Shown in pieces: positions 14,033 to 25,829 of a stretch of DNA of 64,000 nt. The stretch comes from Sanguibacter suarezii NBRC 16159 (lineage in GTDB: Bacteria > Actinomycetota > Actinomycetes > Actinomycetales > Cellulomonadaceae). The stretch is from assembly GCF_001552735.1 (NCBI RefSeq), contig NZ_BCRT01000015.1, forward strand, positions 1-64,000. The letters run 5' to 3'. Under the pieces are notes generated by a model. The model was not told the DNA's origin. It saw nothing but the letters and a program-made list of their open reading frames with translations, and made no database searches. The first letter of the stretch is position 1; each line of letters opens with the position of its first letter. A program made the translations under genes and the position numbers.

Positions 14033-14066
14033 GATGGCCCGGATCCTCATGAGGATCCGGGCCATC
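14033..14066. terminator. Perfect 34-bp palindromic bidirectional terminator
   Basis: A perfect palindrome with 17-base arms, GATGGCCCGGATCCTCA followed by its exact complement. It lies between two convergent genes, the small membrane gene and pheT, and can serve both. Confidence 0.85.
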
Positions 14067-14123
14067 GAGGTCTCGTGCACTCGCGGCGCAGCCGGGCGGC
14101 CGCTCAGCCGCTCAACCCTGCGC

Positions 14124-16708
14124 TCAACCCCGCAGCTCAGCCCCGCACCGGGCGTGCGCCTCGGCGACCGCGGCCTCGCGGACCGCCGCGGTGTCCTCCG
14201 CGGTCAGCGTCCGGTCGCTGGCGCGCAGGCGCAGGGAGAAGGCCAAGGACTTCTTGCCCGCCCCCACCTGCTCACCGGTGAACACGTCGAAGAGACGCAG
14301 CTCCTCGAGGAGCTCGCCCGCCCCGGCGCTGATGGCGTCGAAGACGTCCTGAGCCGGGACGTCGGCGTCGACGACGAGCGCGAGGTCCTCCTTGGCCAGC
14401 GGGAAGGTCGAGACGGGCTCACCCTGACGCGGCTCGGTGGGCGCTGCCGCGAGCAGCACGTCCAGGTCGATCTCGAAGGCGACCGCACGGGCCGGCAGGC
14501 CGGTCCGCTCGATGACCTTCGGGTGCAGCTCGCCCGCGTGCCCCACAGGCGTGCCGTCGGCGAGCGTGATCTTCGCGCAGCGGCCCGGGTGCCACGGAGC
14601 GTGGTCCGGGTCGCTCGAGACGACCACATCGACACCCAGCCGGTCGGCGACGAGCCGGACCGCTGAGATCGCGTCGGTCCAGTCCGCCAGACGCCCGGCG
14701 CCCCACCAGCCCGGCAGGTCACGGTGCCCGGCCAGCAGACCGGCGACGCGGCGCGGCTGGGCCGGGACACCGGCGTGCAGGGCGGCGAGCTCGGCGTCGC
14801 TGGGACGCACTGCACCCGGCAGCTGCGGCGCCGCAGGGCTGCCGGCAACGGGACGGGTCACCAGACCCATCTCGAAGATCGCCAGGTCGGTCGTGCCACG
14901 CGCGACGTTGCGCCGCGCGGTGTCCAGCAGCGTCACGAGGAGGTTCGTGCGCATGAGGTTCTTCTCCGCGGACAACGGGTTGAGCACCCGCAGCGCCGAG
15001 CGACGCGGGTCGCCCTGCTCGATGCCCAGCTCGTCGAGCTGCCCAGCCCCGATGAACGGGTAGCTGAGCGTCTCCACGAAACCTGCCTCGGCCAAGGATC
15101 GGGCCACCGACCGGCGGGCGAGCTGCCCTGCGGTCAGTCCCCCACCTGCCGGGGCGGTCGGCAGGATCGAGGGGATCTTGTCGTAGCCGACGAGTCGGGC
15201 GACCTCCTCGACGAGCTCGGCGGACCCGGTGAGGTCGGGGCGCCACGTCGGCGTGAGGACGCGGACCCGGGCCGGCCCGTCACCCTCGATCTCGGAGACC
15301 TCGCAGCCGATCTCGCGGAGCACGCCGATCACCTGGTCGGCGGTGTACGGCACGCCCACGAGCCGCTCGGGCTCGGACAGGGCGAAGGTGATGGGCTCAC
15401 GCTCGGGAAGGTCGCTCAGGTCGCTGACCGCGGGGTCGGCCACGCCGCCGCCGAGCTCGACGAGCAGGTCCACCACGCGCTGGGCTGCCACCGCGGGCAG
15501 CAACGGGTCGACGCCGCGCTCGAAGCGCTTGGCTGCCTCGCTCGGCAGCTTGTGCCGGCGCGCGGAGCGGGCGATGGACACCTGGTCGAAGTGCGCCGCC
15601 TCGATGAGCACGTCGGTCGTGGACCCGGAGACCTCGGTCTCGGCGCCACCCATGATCCCGGCCAGGCCGAGCACGCGTGCCCCGGTCCCGCCGACGCTGT
15701 CGGTGATGAGCAGGTCCTCGGTGCTCAGCGCGCGGTCCACGCCGTCCAAGGTGGTCAGGTGCTCCCCCTCGTGTGCCCGGCGCACCACGATCGGGGCAGC
15801 CAGCGTCGCCAGGTCGTAGGCGTGCAGCGGCTGTCCCAGGTCGAGCATGACGTAGTTGGTCACGTCGACCGCCAACGAGATTGGCCGCATGCCGGCCTGG
15901 GTCAGGCGTCGTTGCATCCACGCCGGTGACGGGGCCGTGGCGTCCACGCCGCGCACGATGCGGGTGACGAAGCGGTCGCAGCCCACCTGGGCGTGGATCG
16001 GTGCGACGTCCTCGACGACCACCTCGAAGCCGTCGCTCGTGGGCTCAGGCAGCGGGCCCTGGGGCAGGCCCGGGTCGGTGAAGGCGGCACCGGTCGAGTG
16101 CGAGTACTCCCGTGCCACCCCACGCATGGAGAAGCAGTAGCCCCGGTCAGGGGTCACATTGATCTCCAGGACCTCTTCGCCGAGGCCGAGCATGGCGATC
16201 GCATCGGTGCCCGGCGTCGTGTCGTAGCCGTTCTCCTCGGTGTACCCGAAGCGGTCCAGGACGATGATGCCGTCGTGGTCCTCCCCCAGGCCCAGCTCGC
16301 GGGCCGAGCAGATCATGCCGTCGGAGATGTGCCCGTAGGTCTTGCGCGAGGCGATCGGGAAGGGACCGGGCAGCACCGCGCCGGGCAGCGCGGCGACGAC
16401 GCGGTCACCGGCGACGAAGTTGTGCGCACCGCAGATGATGCCGCGCGGGACGGTCGGGCGCCCCTCGTCGTCGAGGGCGTTGTGCACCCCGACGTCGACC
16501 TGGCACCAGTTGATGACCTTGCCGTTCTTCTGCTCTTCCTTGACCAGGGAGACGACCTGCCCGACGACGAGCGGCCCGGTGACGGCGGCGCCGTGCACGC
16601 CCTCCTCCTCGAGCCCGACCCGCACGAGGTCCGCGGCGAGCTGCTCCGCGGTCAGGTCAGCGGGCAGCTCGACGTGCTCGCCGAGCCAGGACAGTGAGAT
16701 GTACGGCA

Positions 16709-16709
<1 letters not shown>
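14124..16709 (-). CDS. pheT: Phenylalanyl-tRNA synthetase beta subunit
   Basis: Large subunit of the alpha2-beta2 PheRS. 861 residues with the expected order: N-terminal tRNA-binding (EMAP-like) domain containing GIICGAHNF and DGMICSARELG, the B3/B4 editing domain, the B5 domain, a catalytic-like domain, and a C-terminal FDX-ACB anticodon-binding domain (about residues 765-861; VSTFPLAKEDLALVVD). ATG 16709 overlaps the pheS stop as TGATG, so the two subunits are made by coupled translation. Confidence 0.97.
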
Positions 16710-19288
<2,579 letters not shown>

Positions 19289-19302
<14 letters not shown>

Positions 19303-20137
19303 GAGAGCTCGCGTACAGGCAGACGGTGGCAGCGGTCGCCAGGTTGAGCGACTCTGCCTTGCCGCGGATGGGGACCCGCACGACGGCGTCGGCGAGCCTG
19401 CGCTCCTCCTCGCGCAGCCCCCACGCCTCGTTCCCGAAGATCCAGGCGGAGGGACGAGCCAGGTCCGGCACGCCCGGGGCGGCCGTGCCTGCGACGTCGA
19501 GCAGGTCGTCGAGGTCGAGGCTGCCCACGCCGTCCGCGGCCAGGGTCGTCAGAGAGTGACGGCTCAGCGCGGCGACGATCTCGGTCAGCGGCAGGCCGGT
19601 GACGACCGGGAGGTGGAACAAGGACCCGGCCGTGGAACGCACCACCTTGGGGCTGTGGATGTCCACGCTCTCCGAGGTCAGCACGACGAGGTCGGCGCCG
19701 GCGGCGTCGGCCGCACGGATCACCGCCCCGGCGTTGCCAGGGTCGCGCACGTTCGACAGCACCGCGACGAGGCGCGGTCCAGCGGCGAGCAAGGCCTCGA
19801 GCTCGCCGGCTGCGGCCTCCGGAGAGGACGGCCCGGGCAGGTCGAGCACCGCCAGCACGCCCTGGGCGTCCGGGCTCATCGCCGTGAGCACCTCCTGGGA
19901 GGCCACGTGCGTGAACATCCCGGCCAGCTCGGCCTCCACGACGATCTCGGTGTACCGGTCGTAGGACTCGCGCGTGAAGTAGATGTCGCGGATCGCCGAG
20001 GGGGCGAATCGCACCGCCTCACGGACCCCTTGGGGTCCTTCGACGAGGTACCGTCCCGCCCGGGAACGAGCAGAACGCCCAGCCAACGACCGAACCATCT
20101 TCACCCGCTCACTGCGGATGTTGGTCAGTTCAGTCAT
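19289..20137 (-). CDS. TrmH/SpoU-family RNA 2'-O-methyltransferase
   Basis: SPOUT-fold methyltransferase, probably acting on 23S rRNA. 282 residues: an N-terminal substrate-binding domain, then the three SPOUT motifs NVRDPGNAGAVIRAADAAGA, IFGNEAWGL and VPIRGKAESLNLATAA, which together form the AdoMet knot. It lies directly downstream of rplT, which is the usual context for this family in actinobacteria. The exact target nucleotide is unknown. Confidence 0.92.
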
Positions 20138-20206
20138 TGTCTGGGCGTTCCGTGATTCTCTCGTGTGAGGTGGTGCGCCGCTGGGGCGCTCCAGTCACGC
20201 TGAGGG

Positions 20207-20593
20207 TCAGGCCGCAACCTTGGGCGCGTTGACGTCCGCGGGGAGCGCAGCCTTGGCGAGCTTGACGAGCGCGTTGAACGCGGCGACGTCGGAGACGGCG
20301 AGCTCGGCCAGGATACGACGGTCAACCTGGATCTCAGCGGCCTTGAGGCCCTGGATGAAACGGTTGTACGTCATGCCCTCGGCGCGGGCAGCGGCGTTGA
20401 TGCGCTGGATCCACAGGCGACGGAAGTCACCCTTGCGCTTCTTGCGGTCCCGGTAGGCGTAGACGAGGGAGTGAGTGACCTGCTCCTTCGCCTTACGGTA
20501 GAGGCGCGAGCGCTGGCCGCGGTAACCCTTGGCGCGCTCGAGTGTTGTACGACGCTTCTTCTGGGCGTTTACCGCCCGCTTCACGCGTGCCAC
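20207..20593 (-). CDS. rplT: 50S ribosomal protein L20
   Basis: Early-assembly 50S protein that binds 23S rRNA. 128 residues, starting [19 protein letters not shown] as in other L20 proteins, with the conserved [14 protein letters not shown]. It has a slightly longer C-terminus than E. coli L20. It is third in infC-rpmI-rplT. Confidence 0.98.
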   Translation of the reverse strand: MARVKRAVNAQKKRRTTLERAKGYRGQRSRLYRKAKEQVTHSLVYAYRDRKKRKGDFRRLWIQRINAAARAEGMTYNRFIQGLKAAEIQVDRRILAELAVSDVAAFNALVKLAKAALPADVNAPKVAA

Positions 20594-20661
20594 GTGATGC
20601 TCCTTGCAGTTCGGGGCTGGAAAAGGAATCCGTCGGCGAGCAGATGCTCGCCGTCAGCAGA

Positions 20662-20856
20662 TCACTTACCGAGCAGCTTCTTGATCTTGCGGACGTCGGC
20701 GGCGCTGACAACGAGGTCAGCAGACAGGCGGCGCTTGCGACGGCTCGACTTGTGCTCGAGCAGGTGGCGCTTGTTGGCCTGCTCGCGCATGACCTTTCCA
20801 CTACCGGTGATGCGGAACCGCTTCTTCGCGCCGGAGTGCGTCTTGTTCTTCGGCAT
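20662..20856 (-). CDS. rpmI: 50S ribosomal protein L35
   Basis: 64 residues, [14 protein letters not shown] at the start and RRLS near the C-terminus, both typical of L35. I chose ATG 20856, preceded by GAGGAGAAA at a good distance; the frame is open further up but is not L35. Middle gene of infC-rpmI-rplT. Confidence 0.98.
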   Translation of the reverse strand: MPKNKTHSGAKKRFRITGSGKVMREQANKRHLLEHKSSRRKRRLSADLVVSAADVRKIKKLLGK

Positions 20857-20975
20857 GGCTGCCGTTTCTCCTCGGGTCTGGTCAGGTGTCAGGATCGACA
20901 CACGACGTCGGTCGGGTCAGAACCGGTGGGCTCCGACTCGGTTAGGTCTAGGACCTAGCCAGGTGGTCGTGGTGC

Positions 20976-21932
20976 TTACTCGCTCTTCTTCGGAGCGGGC
21001 TTCGCACTCGGCTTGGGCGCAGCAGCAGGCTTCGCCGCAGGCTTGGGCACAGCAACCGGCTTGGCAGCAACCGGCTTGGCTGCGGCAGGCTTGGCTGCGG
21101 GCTTGGGGGTCACGGGCTTGGGCGCGGCGGCCGGCTTCTTGGCGGGGGCCGCCGGAGCAGCCTCCTTCTCGACGCTCGGCGCTGCAGCAGCAGCATCGAC
21201 AGGAGCGGCTTCAGCAGGCGCGGCCTCGGCGGGAGCAGCCTCAGCAGGTGCGGCCGCTGCCGGAGCAGCTGCCTCCGCTGCCTCGACCTGAGCCAGAGAC
21301 TGCGCGGCGAGCTCCTCGAAGGACTCGGCGCCCTCGTCGTGCTCCTCCTCACGAGGTGCACGTGCCGGACGAGGAGTCTCAGACTCCTGCGCACGGCGGC
21401 GCTGCTCGTTCTTGGCCTCGGCCTTCTTCTTCGTCGGTCCGAGCACCATGATCATGTTGCGACCATCCTGCTTCGGCATGCTCTCGATGAAGCCCAGCTC
21501 CGAGACGTCGTCGGCCAGACGCTGCAGGAGGCGCACGCCCATCTCCGGGCGCGACTGCTCGCGGCCACGGAACATGATCATGACCTTGACCTTGTCGCCA
21601 GCGGCCAGGAAGCGCTCGACGTGGCCCTTCTTCGTGCCGTAGTCGTGCGGGTCGATCTTCAGGCGGAAGCGGATCTCCTTGAGGACCGTGTTCGCCTGGT
21701 TGCGGCGAGCCTCACGGGCCTTCATGTCCGACTCGTACTTGAACTTGCCGAAGTCCATGAGCTTGCAGACAGGAGGACGTGCGTCCGGGGCGACCTCGAC
21801 GAGGTCCAGGTCAGCGTCCTGGGCAAGGCTCAGGGCGACCTCAATGCGTACGACGCCGACCTGTTCTCCACCTGGGCCGACGAGCCGGACCTCGGGAACA
21901 CGGATCCGGTCGTTGATGCGAGGCTCGCTGAT
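20976..21932 (-). CDS. infC: Translation initiation factor IF-3 with long Ala/Pro/Lys tail and ATC start
   Basis: IF-3 binds the 30S subunit and checks start codons and initiator tRNA. The family begins with [18 protein letters not shown], right after a likely ATC start at 21932; AAGGAG lies 6 nt before it. Use of a rare start codon for infC is known in other bacteria and lets IF-3 repress itself. The core of ~175 residues ends around [15 protein letters not shown]. After it come ~140 extra low-complexity residues with PAEAA and KPAA repeats, absent from E. coli IF-3. First gene of infC-rpmI-rplT, behind a long leader. Confidence 0.95.
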   Translation of the reverse strand: MSEPRINDRIRVPEVRLVGPGGEQVGVVRIEVALSLAQDADLDLVEVAPDARPPVCKLMDFGKFKYESDMKAREARRNQANTVLKEIRFRLKIDPHDYGTKKGHVERFLAAGDKVKVMIMFRGREQSRPEMGVRLLQRLADDVSELGFIESMPKQDGRNMIMVLGPTKKKAEAKNEQRRRAQESETPRPARAPREEEHDEGAESFEELAAQSLAQVEAAEAAAPAAAAPAEAAPAEAAPAEAAPVDAAAAAPSVEKEAAPAAPAKKPAAAPKPVTPKPAAKPAAAKPVAAKPVAVPKPAAKPAAAPKPSAKPAPKKSE

Positions 21933-21968
21933 GTGATGCTCCTTGAAACTCGTCGGTAGCTCGTCAGG

Positions 21969-22009
21969 AATGAGAAAGGCCCCCAGTCCTGAGCGCAGGA
22001 TGGAGGCCT
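21969..22009 (-). terminator. Intrinsic terminator / attenuator in the infC leader
   Basis: On the minus strand AGGCCTCCATCCTG pairs with CAGGACTGGGGGCCT across a CGCT-type loop and is followed by TTTCTCATT. It sits between the promoter and the infC ribosome-binding site, so it should cut off part of the transcripts before infC: a candidate regulated attenuator. Confidence 0.7.
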
Positions 22010-22021
22010 CGAATCCGACGG

Positions 22022-22144
22022 TCACCGCGGCCTGGGCACGTCTGCACGTGCACCGCCGAGCAACACGGTTGCGAGACGCATCAGATGCGTCGCAACCCGG
22101 ACCAGAACCCGGAATCGGTCGTCGGCCGTTGAGATCTCAGACAT
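22022..22144 (-). CDS. Candidate leader peptide B upstream of infC
   Basis: A 40-codon ORF, ATG at 22144 ([11 protein letters not shown] at its start, arginine-rich, seven Arg). It lies wholly in the infC leader and ends 13 nt before the attenuator hairpin. It contains a hairpin at 22067-22097 (arms GGTTGCGACGCAT and ATGCGTCTCGCAACC, a two-base bulge) that a translating ribosome would melt. No strong Shine-Dalgarno; it starts 2 nt after leader ORF A, so reinitiation or coupling is plausible. Unproven as a protein. Confidence 0.4.
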   Translation of the reverse strand: MSEISTADDRFRVLVRVATHLMRLATVLLGGARADVPRPR

Positions 22145-22146
22145 GC

Positions 22147-22203
22147 TCAGATCTCGGTCGAACTGTTGATACTCAGGTGGGAGAGACTCCACTTGCGCAC
22201 CAT
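22147..22203 (-). CDS. Candidate leader peptide A upstream of infC
   Basis: An 18-codon ORF, MVRKWSLSHLSINSSTEI, between the predicted infC promoter and leader ORF B. AAGG lies just upstream, better placed for the GTG second codon than for ATG 22203. Its stop is two bases before the start of ORF B. I do not recognise it. If real, the pair could sense initiation or ribosome status and control the downstream terminator. Confidence 0.35.
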   Translation of the reverse strand: MVRKWSLSHLSINSSTEI

Positions 22204-22263
22204 CACCTTGTTCTCGCCCACCCAGAAGGGGGCGACCACCAGGAGATGGTCGGTCAACTGGAA

Positions 22264-22269
22264 ATACTA
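22264..22269 (-). promoter_or_regulatory. Predicted infC operon promoter
   Basis: Minus-strand TAGTAT preceded by TGC gives an extended -10. TCGACC lies 15 bp further up as a weak -35. The predicted start near 22256 gives an infC leader of about 320 nt. Confidence 0.5.
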
Positions 22270-22405
22270 GCACAGCACGGCCGCGGTCGAGCCAGGCAGG
22301 GAGCCTGGTAAGAAGCCAGACCTGCAGCGGGACCTGCGCGTGCCGCCAACCGCCGTCGGGCGTCGTGACCGGCGCGGCGCACGTCAATCTTGATCCATTC
22401 TGAAA

Positions 22406-22420
22406 CTGGAATAGTTCCAG
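22406..22420 (+). promoter_or_regulatory. Fur/PerR-like operator before the fur-cat genes
   Basis: CTGGAATAGTTCCAG is a near-perfect 7-1-7 inverted repeat of the type bound by Fur-family regulators. It covers the expected -35 of a promoter whose -10-like TTGGAT (22430-22435) ends 6 bases before the regulator ATG. Confidence 0.65.
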
Positions 22421-22441
22421 ATTCTGTGCTTGGATGGCTGC

Positions 22442-22888
22442 ATGACACCAACCGACCACGAAGAAGCGCTGCGCTCGCGCGGCCTGCGGGTCACTGCGAC
22501 CCGGCTCGCCGTGCTCGGCGCGGTGGCCGATCACCCCCATGCGACGGTCGAGACCATCCTCGGAGACGTCCGCGCCCGCCTGGGCACGGCGTCGACACAG
22601 GCCGTCTACGACGTCCTCGCCGCCCTCACCCAGGCAGAGCTGTTGCACCGCATCGAACCGGCCGGGCACCCCGCCCGCTACGAACGACGCGTCGGCGACA
22701 ACCACCACCACCTCGTGTGCCGCACCTGCGGCACGGTGACCGACGTGGACTGCTCGGTGGGCCACGCCCCGTGCCTGCGCCCCACCGACGACCACGGCTT
22801 CACGGTCGAGGAGGCGGAGGTCATCTACTGGGGCCTGTGCGCCAGCTGCCAGCAGCAGCCCGCGACGACCGCGGCGCACAGCCGGTGA
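22442..22888 (+). CDS. Fur-family transcriptional regulator (FurA/CatR-like)
   Basis: Metal-dependent repressor. 148 residues: N-terminal winged helix ([17 protein letters not shown]), hinge, and a C-terminal dimerisation domain with the His-rich [18 protein letters not shown] and a second Cys pair CASC near the end, which form the structural zinc site. It is followed at 61 bp by catalase, the usual pairing for peroxide-sensing actinobacterial FurA/CatR. The operator just upstream suggests autoregulation. ATG 22442 is preferred over an upstream TTG. Confidence 0.9.
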   Translation: MTPTDHEEALRSRGLRVTATRLAVLGAVADHPHATVETILGDVRARLGTASTQAVYDVLAALTQAELLHRIEPAGHPARYERRVGDNHHHLVCRTCGTVTDVDCSVGHAPCLRPTDDHGFTVEEAEVIYWGLCASCQQQPATTAAHSR

Positions 22889-22949
22889 CACCAGACTTTC
22901 TCGACCTGATCCACCTGATCGCCTCATCCCCTGTAGAAGGAGTGCTTCG

Positions 22950-24443
22950 ATGACCGAATTCACCACCACCCAGACCGGGACCCCGGTTCCCAGCGACGAC
23001 CACTCGCTGACCTCCGGCCCGGACGGCGCGACCGCGCTGCACGACCGCTACCTCGTGGAGAAGCTCGCCCAGTTCAACCGTGAGCGCATCCCCGAGCGCA
23101 TCGTGCACGCCAAGGGTGGCGGCGCCTTCGGCACCTTCGAGGTCACCGGCGACGTCTCGGCCTACACCCGCGCCGCCGTCTTCCAGCCCGGCGCCGTGAC
23201 CGAGACCCTGCAGCGTTTCTCCTCCGTGGCCGGCGAGCAGGGCTCCCCCGACACCTGGCGCGACGTCCGCGGCTTCTCGGTGAAGTTCTACACGACCGAG
23301 GGCAACTACGACATCGTCGGGAACAACACCCCGGTGTTCTTCATCCGCGACGGCATCAAGTTCCCCGACTTCATCCACTCCCAGAAGCGCCTGCCCGGCT
23401 CCGGCCTGCGCGACGCCGACATGCAGTGGGACTTCTGGACCCTGTCCCCCGAGTCCGCCCACCAGGTGACCTACCTCATGGGTGACCGCGGTCTGCCGCG
23501 CTCCTGGCGCGAGATGCCGGGCTTCGGCTCGCACACCTACCAGTGGATCAACGCCGAGGGCGAGCGCTTCTGGGTGCAGTACCACTTCACCTCCAACCAG
23601 GGCAACGTCGAGATGACCGCTGACGTGGCCGAGCAGATCGCCGGCGCGGACGCCGACTACTACCGCCGGGACCTCTACGAGGCCATCGAGGAAGGCAACT
23701 TCCCCTCCTGGGACGTCTACGTCCAGGTCATGCCGTACGAAGAGGGCAAGACCTACCGATTCAACCCCTTCGACATCACGAAGGTGTGGCCGCACGCGGA
23801 CTACCCGCTCATCAAGGTCGGCACGCACACGCTCAACCGCAACCCGCAGAACTTCTTCGCCGAGATCGAGCAGGCCGCGTTCTCCCCGGCCAACACCGTG
23901 CCGGGCATCGACCTGAGCCCGGACAAGATGCTCATGGCTCGCGTGTTCTCCTACCCTGACGCCCAGCGCTACCGCGTGGGCGCCAACTACAACCAGATCC
24001 CGGTGAACTCCCCGCACGCCGCTCCGGTGCACAACTACTCCCAGGACGGTGCTGGTCGGCACGCCTTCAACCCGCCGACCACCCCGGTCTACGCGCCGAA
24101 CTCCTTCGGTGGCCCGGTGGCCGACGCCCAGCGCGCCGGCATGGGCAGCTGGGAGAGCGACGGCGAGCTCACCCGCGCCGCCGCGACCCTGCGCTCGGAG
24201 GACTCCGACTTCGGCCAGGCCGGCACCCTCTACCGCGAGGTCTTCGACGACGCGGCCAAGGCTCGCTTCCTGGAGACCCTCACCGGCCAGGGGAACTCGA
24301 TCACCTCGCTCGCGATCCTCGAGCGCTTCTTCTGGTACTGGACCTGCGTCGACGAGAAGCTCGGTGCCGCCCTGCGCGAGCGCGTGGGAACGGTGGCCGA
24401 GTCGGAGGCCGCAGCCGCCGAGCCGGTCGGCGTCGGCGAGTGA
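22950..24443 (+). CDS. Monofunctional haem catalase
   Basis: Breaks down hydrogen peroxide. 497 residues, a normal small-subunit catalase. The distal histidine is in [13 protein letters not shown] (about residue 52), the catalytic asparagine region is in [16 protein letters not shown], and the proximal haem tyrosine is in [12 protein letters not shown] (about residue 338). AGAAGGAG precedes ATG 22950. Probably controlled by the Fur-like regulator upstream and transcribed with it. A strong terminator follows. Confidence 0.97.
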   Translation: MTEFTTTQTGTPVPSDDHSLTSGPDGATALHDRYLVEKLAQFNRERIPERIVHAKGGGAFGTFEVTGDVSAYTRAAVFQPGAVTETLQRFSSVAGEQGSPDTWRDVRGFSVKFYTTEGNYDIVGNNTPVFFIRDGIKFPDFIHSQKRLPGSGLRDADMQWDFWTLSPESAHQVTYLMGDRGLPRSWREMPGFGSHTYQWINAEGERFWVQYHFTSNQGNVEMTADVAEQIAGADADYYRRDLYEAIEEGNFPSWDVYVQVMPYEEGKTYRFNPFDITKVWPHADYPLIKVGTHTLNRNPQNFFAEIEQAAFSPANTVPGIDLSPDKMLMARVFSYPDAQRYRVGANYNQIPVNSPHAAPVHNYSQDGAGRHAFNPPTTPVYAPNSFGGPVADAQRAGMGSWESDGELTRAAATLRSEDSDFGQAGTLYREVFDDAAKARFLETLTGQGNSITSLAILERFFWYWTCVDEKLGAALRERVGTVAESEAAAAEPVGVGE

Positions 24444-24510
24444 CGTTGGCGACATCCCGCTGACCCTGAGCTCGCGGACCGCCACGCGGTCGTGAGCCGA
24501 AGATCAGCAG

Positions 24511-24550
24511 CGCAGAAGGGCCAGGACCAGCCGGTCCTGGCCCTTCTGCG
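24511..24550 (+). terminator. Terminator after catalase
   Basis: Perfect 18-bp stem, CGCAGAAGGGCCAGGACC and its complement, with a 4-base loop, 67 bp past the catalase stop. The ~170 bp after it up to the next gene is GC-rich, with a smaller 7-bp inverted repeat (24654-24675) and no gene. Confidence 0.88.
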
Positions 24551-24714
24551 TGCTCAGAGCCTGTGCCGGCCACCTCACAAGGCGGTCCCCGCGGCGTCCG
24601 ACGCCGCGAGCCGACCCGCGCCACGGGCCCCCAGGACCCGGCACGCCGGGCGCCGAGCCGCCCAGGATCGGCTCGCCGGGCGGCCAGCGTTCGCCACCGA
24701 CCGACAAGATTTGT

Positions 24715-24726
24715 GACACTAGGGGC
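24715..24726 (+). promoter_or_regulatory. Leaderless-type -10 element before DUF1844 gene
   Basis: GACACT at 24715-24720, then six bases and ATG at 24727, with no Shine-Dalgarno. Confidence 0.45.
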
Positions 24727-25101
24727 ATGACCGCAGAGCACACGCACGAAACCACGACGTTCGAAGAACTCGCACCGCAGGCAACCCGCGACATCGCGGA
24801 CGTCGCTGCGGTCGAGGTCATCACGACCGCCGCCGTCCACCTCATGAGCGCAGCGGCCATCAAGTGCGGGCTCGCGGAGGGCGACGACGCCGACGACCTC
24901 CTCGACCTCGACGAGGCACGCAAGCTCATCAACGCTCTCGCGGCGCTCGTCACGGCCTCCGCGCCGGACATCGGCAACCAGCACGCGCGGTCCCTGCGCG
25001 ACGGTCTGCGGTCCCTCCAGCTCGCCTTCCGGGAAGCCTCGGTCTACCCCGACGCCCTGGGCGACGGGCCGGGCGAGAAGTACACCGGCGCCGTCAGTTG
25101 A
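24727..25101 (+). CDS. DUF1844-family protein
   Basis: 124 residues, mostly helical and acidic. The pattern (ATRDIADVAAVEVITTAAVH then LMSAAAIKCGLAEGD, and a closing region with LDEARKLINALAAL) matches the small actinobacterial DUF1844 proteins that sit near infC. No known function and no catalytic motif. Its stop overlaps the TTG start of the next gene as TTGA, so the two are probably coupled. It is the first gene of a three-gene unit. Confidence 0.85.
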   Translation: MTAEHTHETTTFEELAPQATRDIADVAAVEVITTAAVHLMSAAAIKCGLAEGDDADDLLDLDEARKLINALAALVTASAPDIGNQHARSLRDGLRSLQLAFREASVYPDALGDGPGEKYTGAVS

Positions 25102-25829
25102 GCGGCTCTGACGGTCTCGGTGCCCACTCGCAGGGCTCGGACCAGCCTCAGCAGGCCACCGGGCCGTCCCAGCCGTCCGGGTCCGGGATTCCGCCGACCT
25201 ACCCGCCCGCGCAGCGGCCGAGCTTCGACACGCCTCTCTCGGCGCCGGTCTCCGCGCAGCCGGTCAGCGACGGCGCGCACCACGTCACCCCGGGCGCACA
25301 CGCCCTCCCCCCGACCCGACGACGCGCAGCGCCCGTCGTCGCCGTCGTGCTGGCCGTGCTGCTCGTGGCGACCCTGGGCGCGGGAGCGTACCTGGCTGTG
25401 CTGTCCAACCAGTGGCACGAGCGCAGCGGTCAGTGGGAGAGCGAGTCCCGGATGCTCGGGGAGAAGGTCGCGAACCTGACGACCGACCTCAGCGGTATGA
25501 CCGCCGAGCTCACCCTCACTCGCGAGCAGCTCACAACCGCCCAGACCCGGATCACCGAGCTGGCAGACGAGAAGGCTCAGGTCGGCGACGACCGCGAGAA
25601 CCAGAAGATCCTCGCCTCGGACATCCAGGCAGTCGCCCAGGAAGCCCTCGACGTCTCCGCCTCCCTGGGGGACTGCATCTCGGCGCAGAACACCGCCCTG
25701 GGCTACCTCACCATGCCTGACACGGCGACGCCGGAGTCCTTGCAGGCCTCGGTCGACCTGGCGAACAGCGTGTGCGCAGCCGCGATCGCGGACTACAACT
25801 CCCTCCAGCAAGATCTCGCAGACCAGTGA
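25098..25829 (+). CDS. Membrane-anchored coiled-coil protein, unknown function
   Basis: 243 residues from a TTG start at 25098 that overlaps the DUF1844 stop; no ATG or GTG fits before the membrane segment. Residues ~1-75 are Pro/Ser/Gln-rich and cytosolic, one membrane segment follows (VVAVVLAVLLVATLGAGAYL), then an outside coiled coil (about residues 110-180, LTLTREQLTTAQTRITELAD) and a compact end with two cysteines (LGDCISA and NSVCAAA) that may form a disulfide. Family not recognised. Its stop overlaps the protease start. Confidence 0.75.
   Translation: MSGSDGLGAHSQGSDQPQQATGPSQPSGSGIPPTYPPAQRPSFDTPLSAPVSAQPVSDGAHHVTPGAHALPPTRRRAAPVVAVVLAVLLVATLGAGAYLAVLSNQWHERSGQWESESRMLGEKVANLTTDLSGMTAELTLTREQLTTAQTRITELADEKAQVGDDRENQKILASDIQAVAQEALDVSASLGDCISAQNTALGYLTMPDTATPESLQASVDLANSVCAAAIADYNSLQQDLADQ

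Noticed and set aside
14033-14066. The 34-bp palindrome as a protein operator
   Set aside because: It sits between two convergent gene ends, where a shared terminator is the simpler reading.
22022-22969. 315-aa frame on the minus strand through the fur gene
   Set aside because: Only its last 40 codons, after ATG 22144, are in the infC leader and make sense. The rest is antisense to fur.
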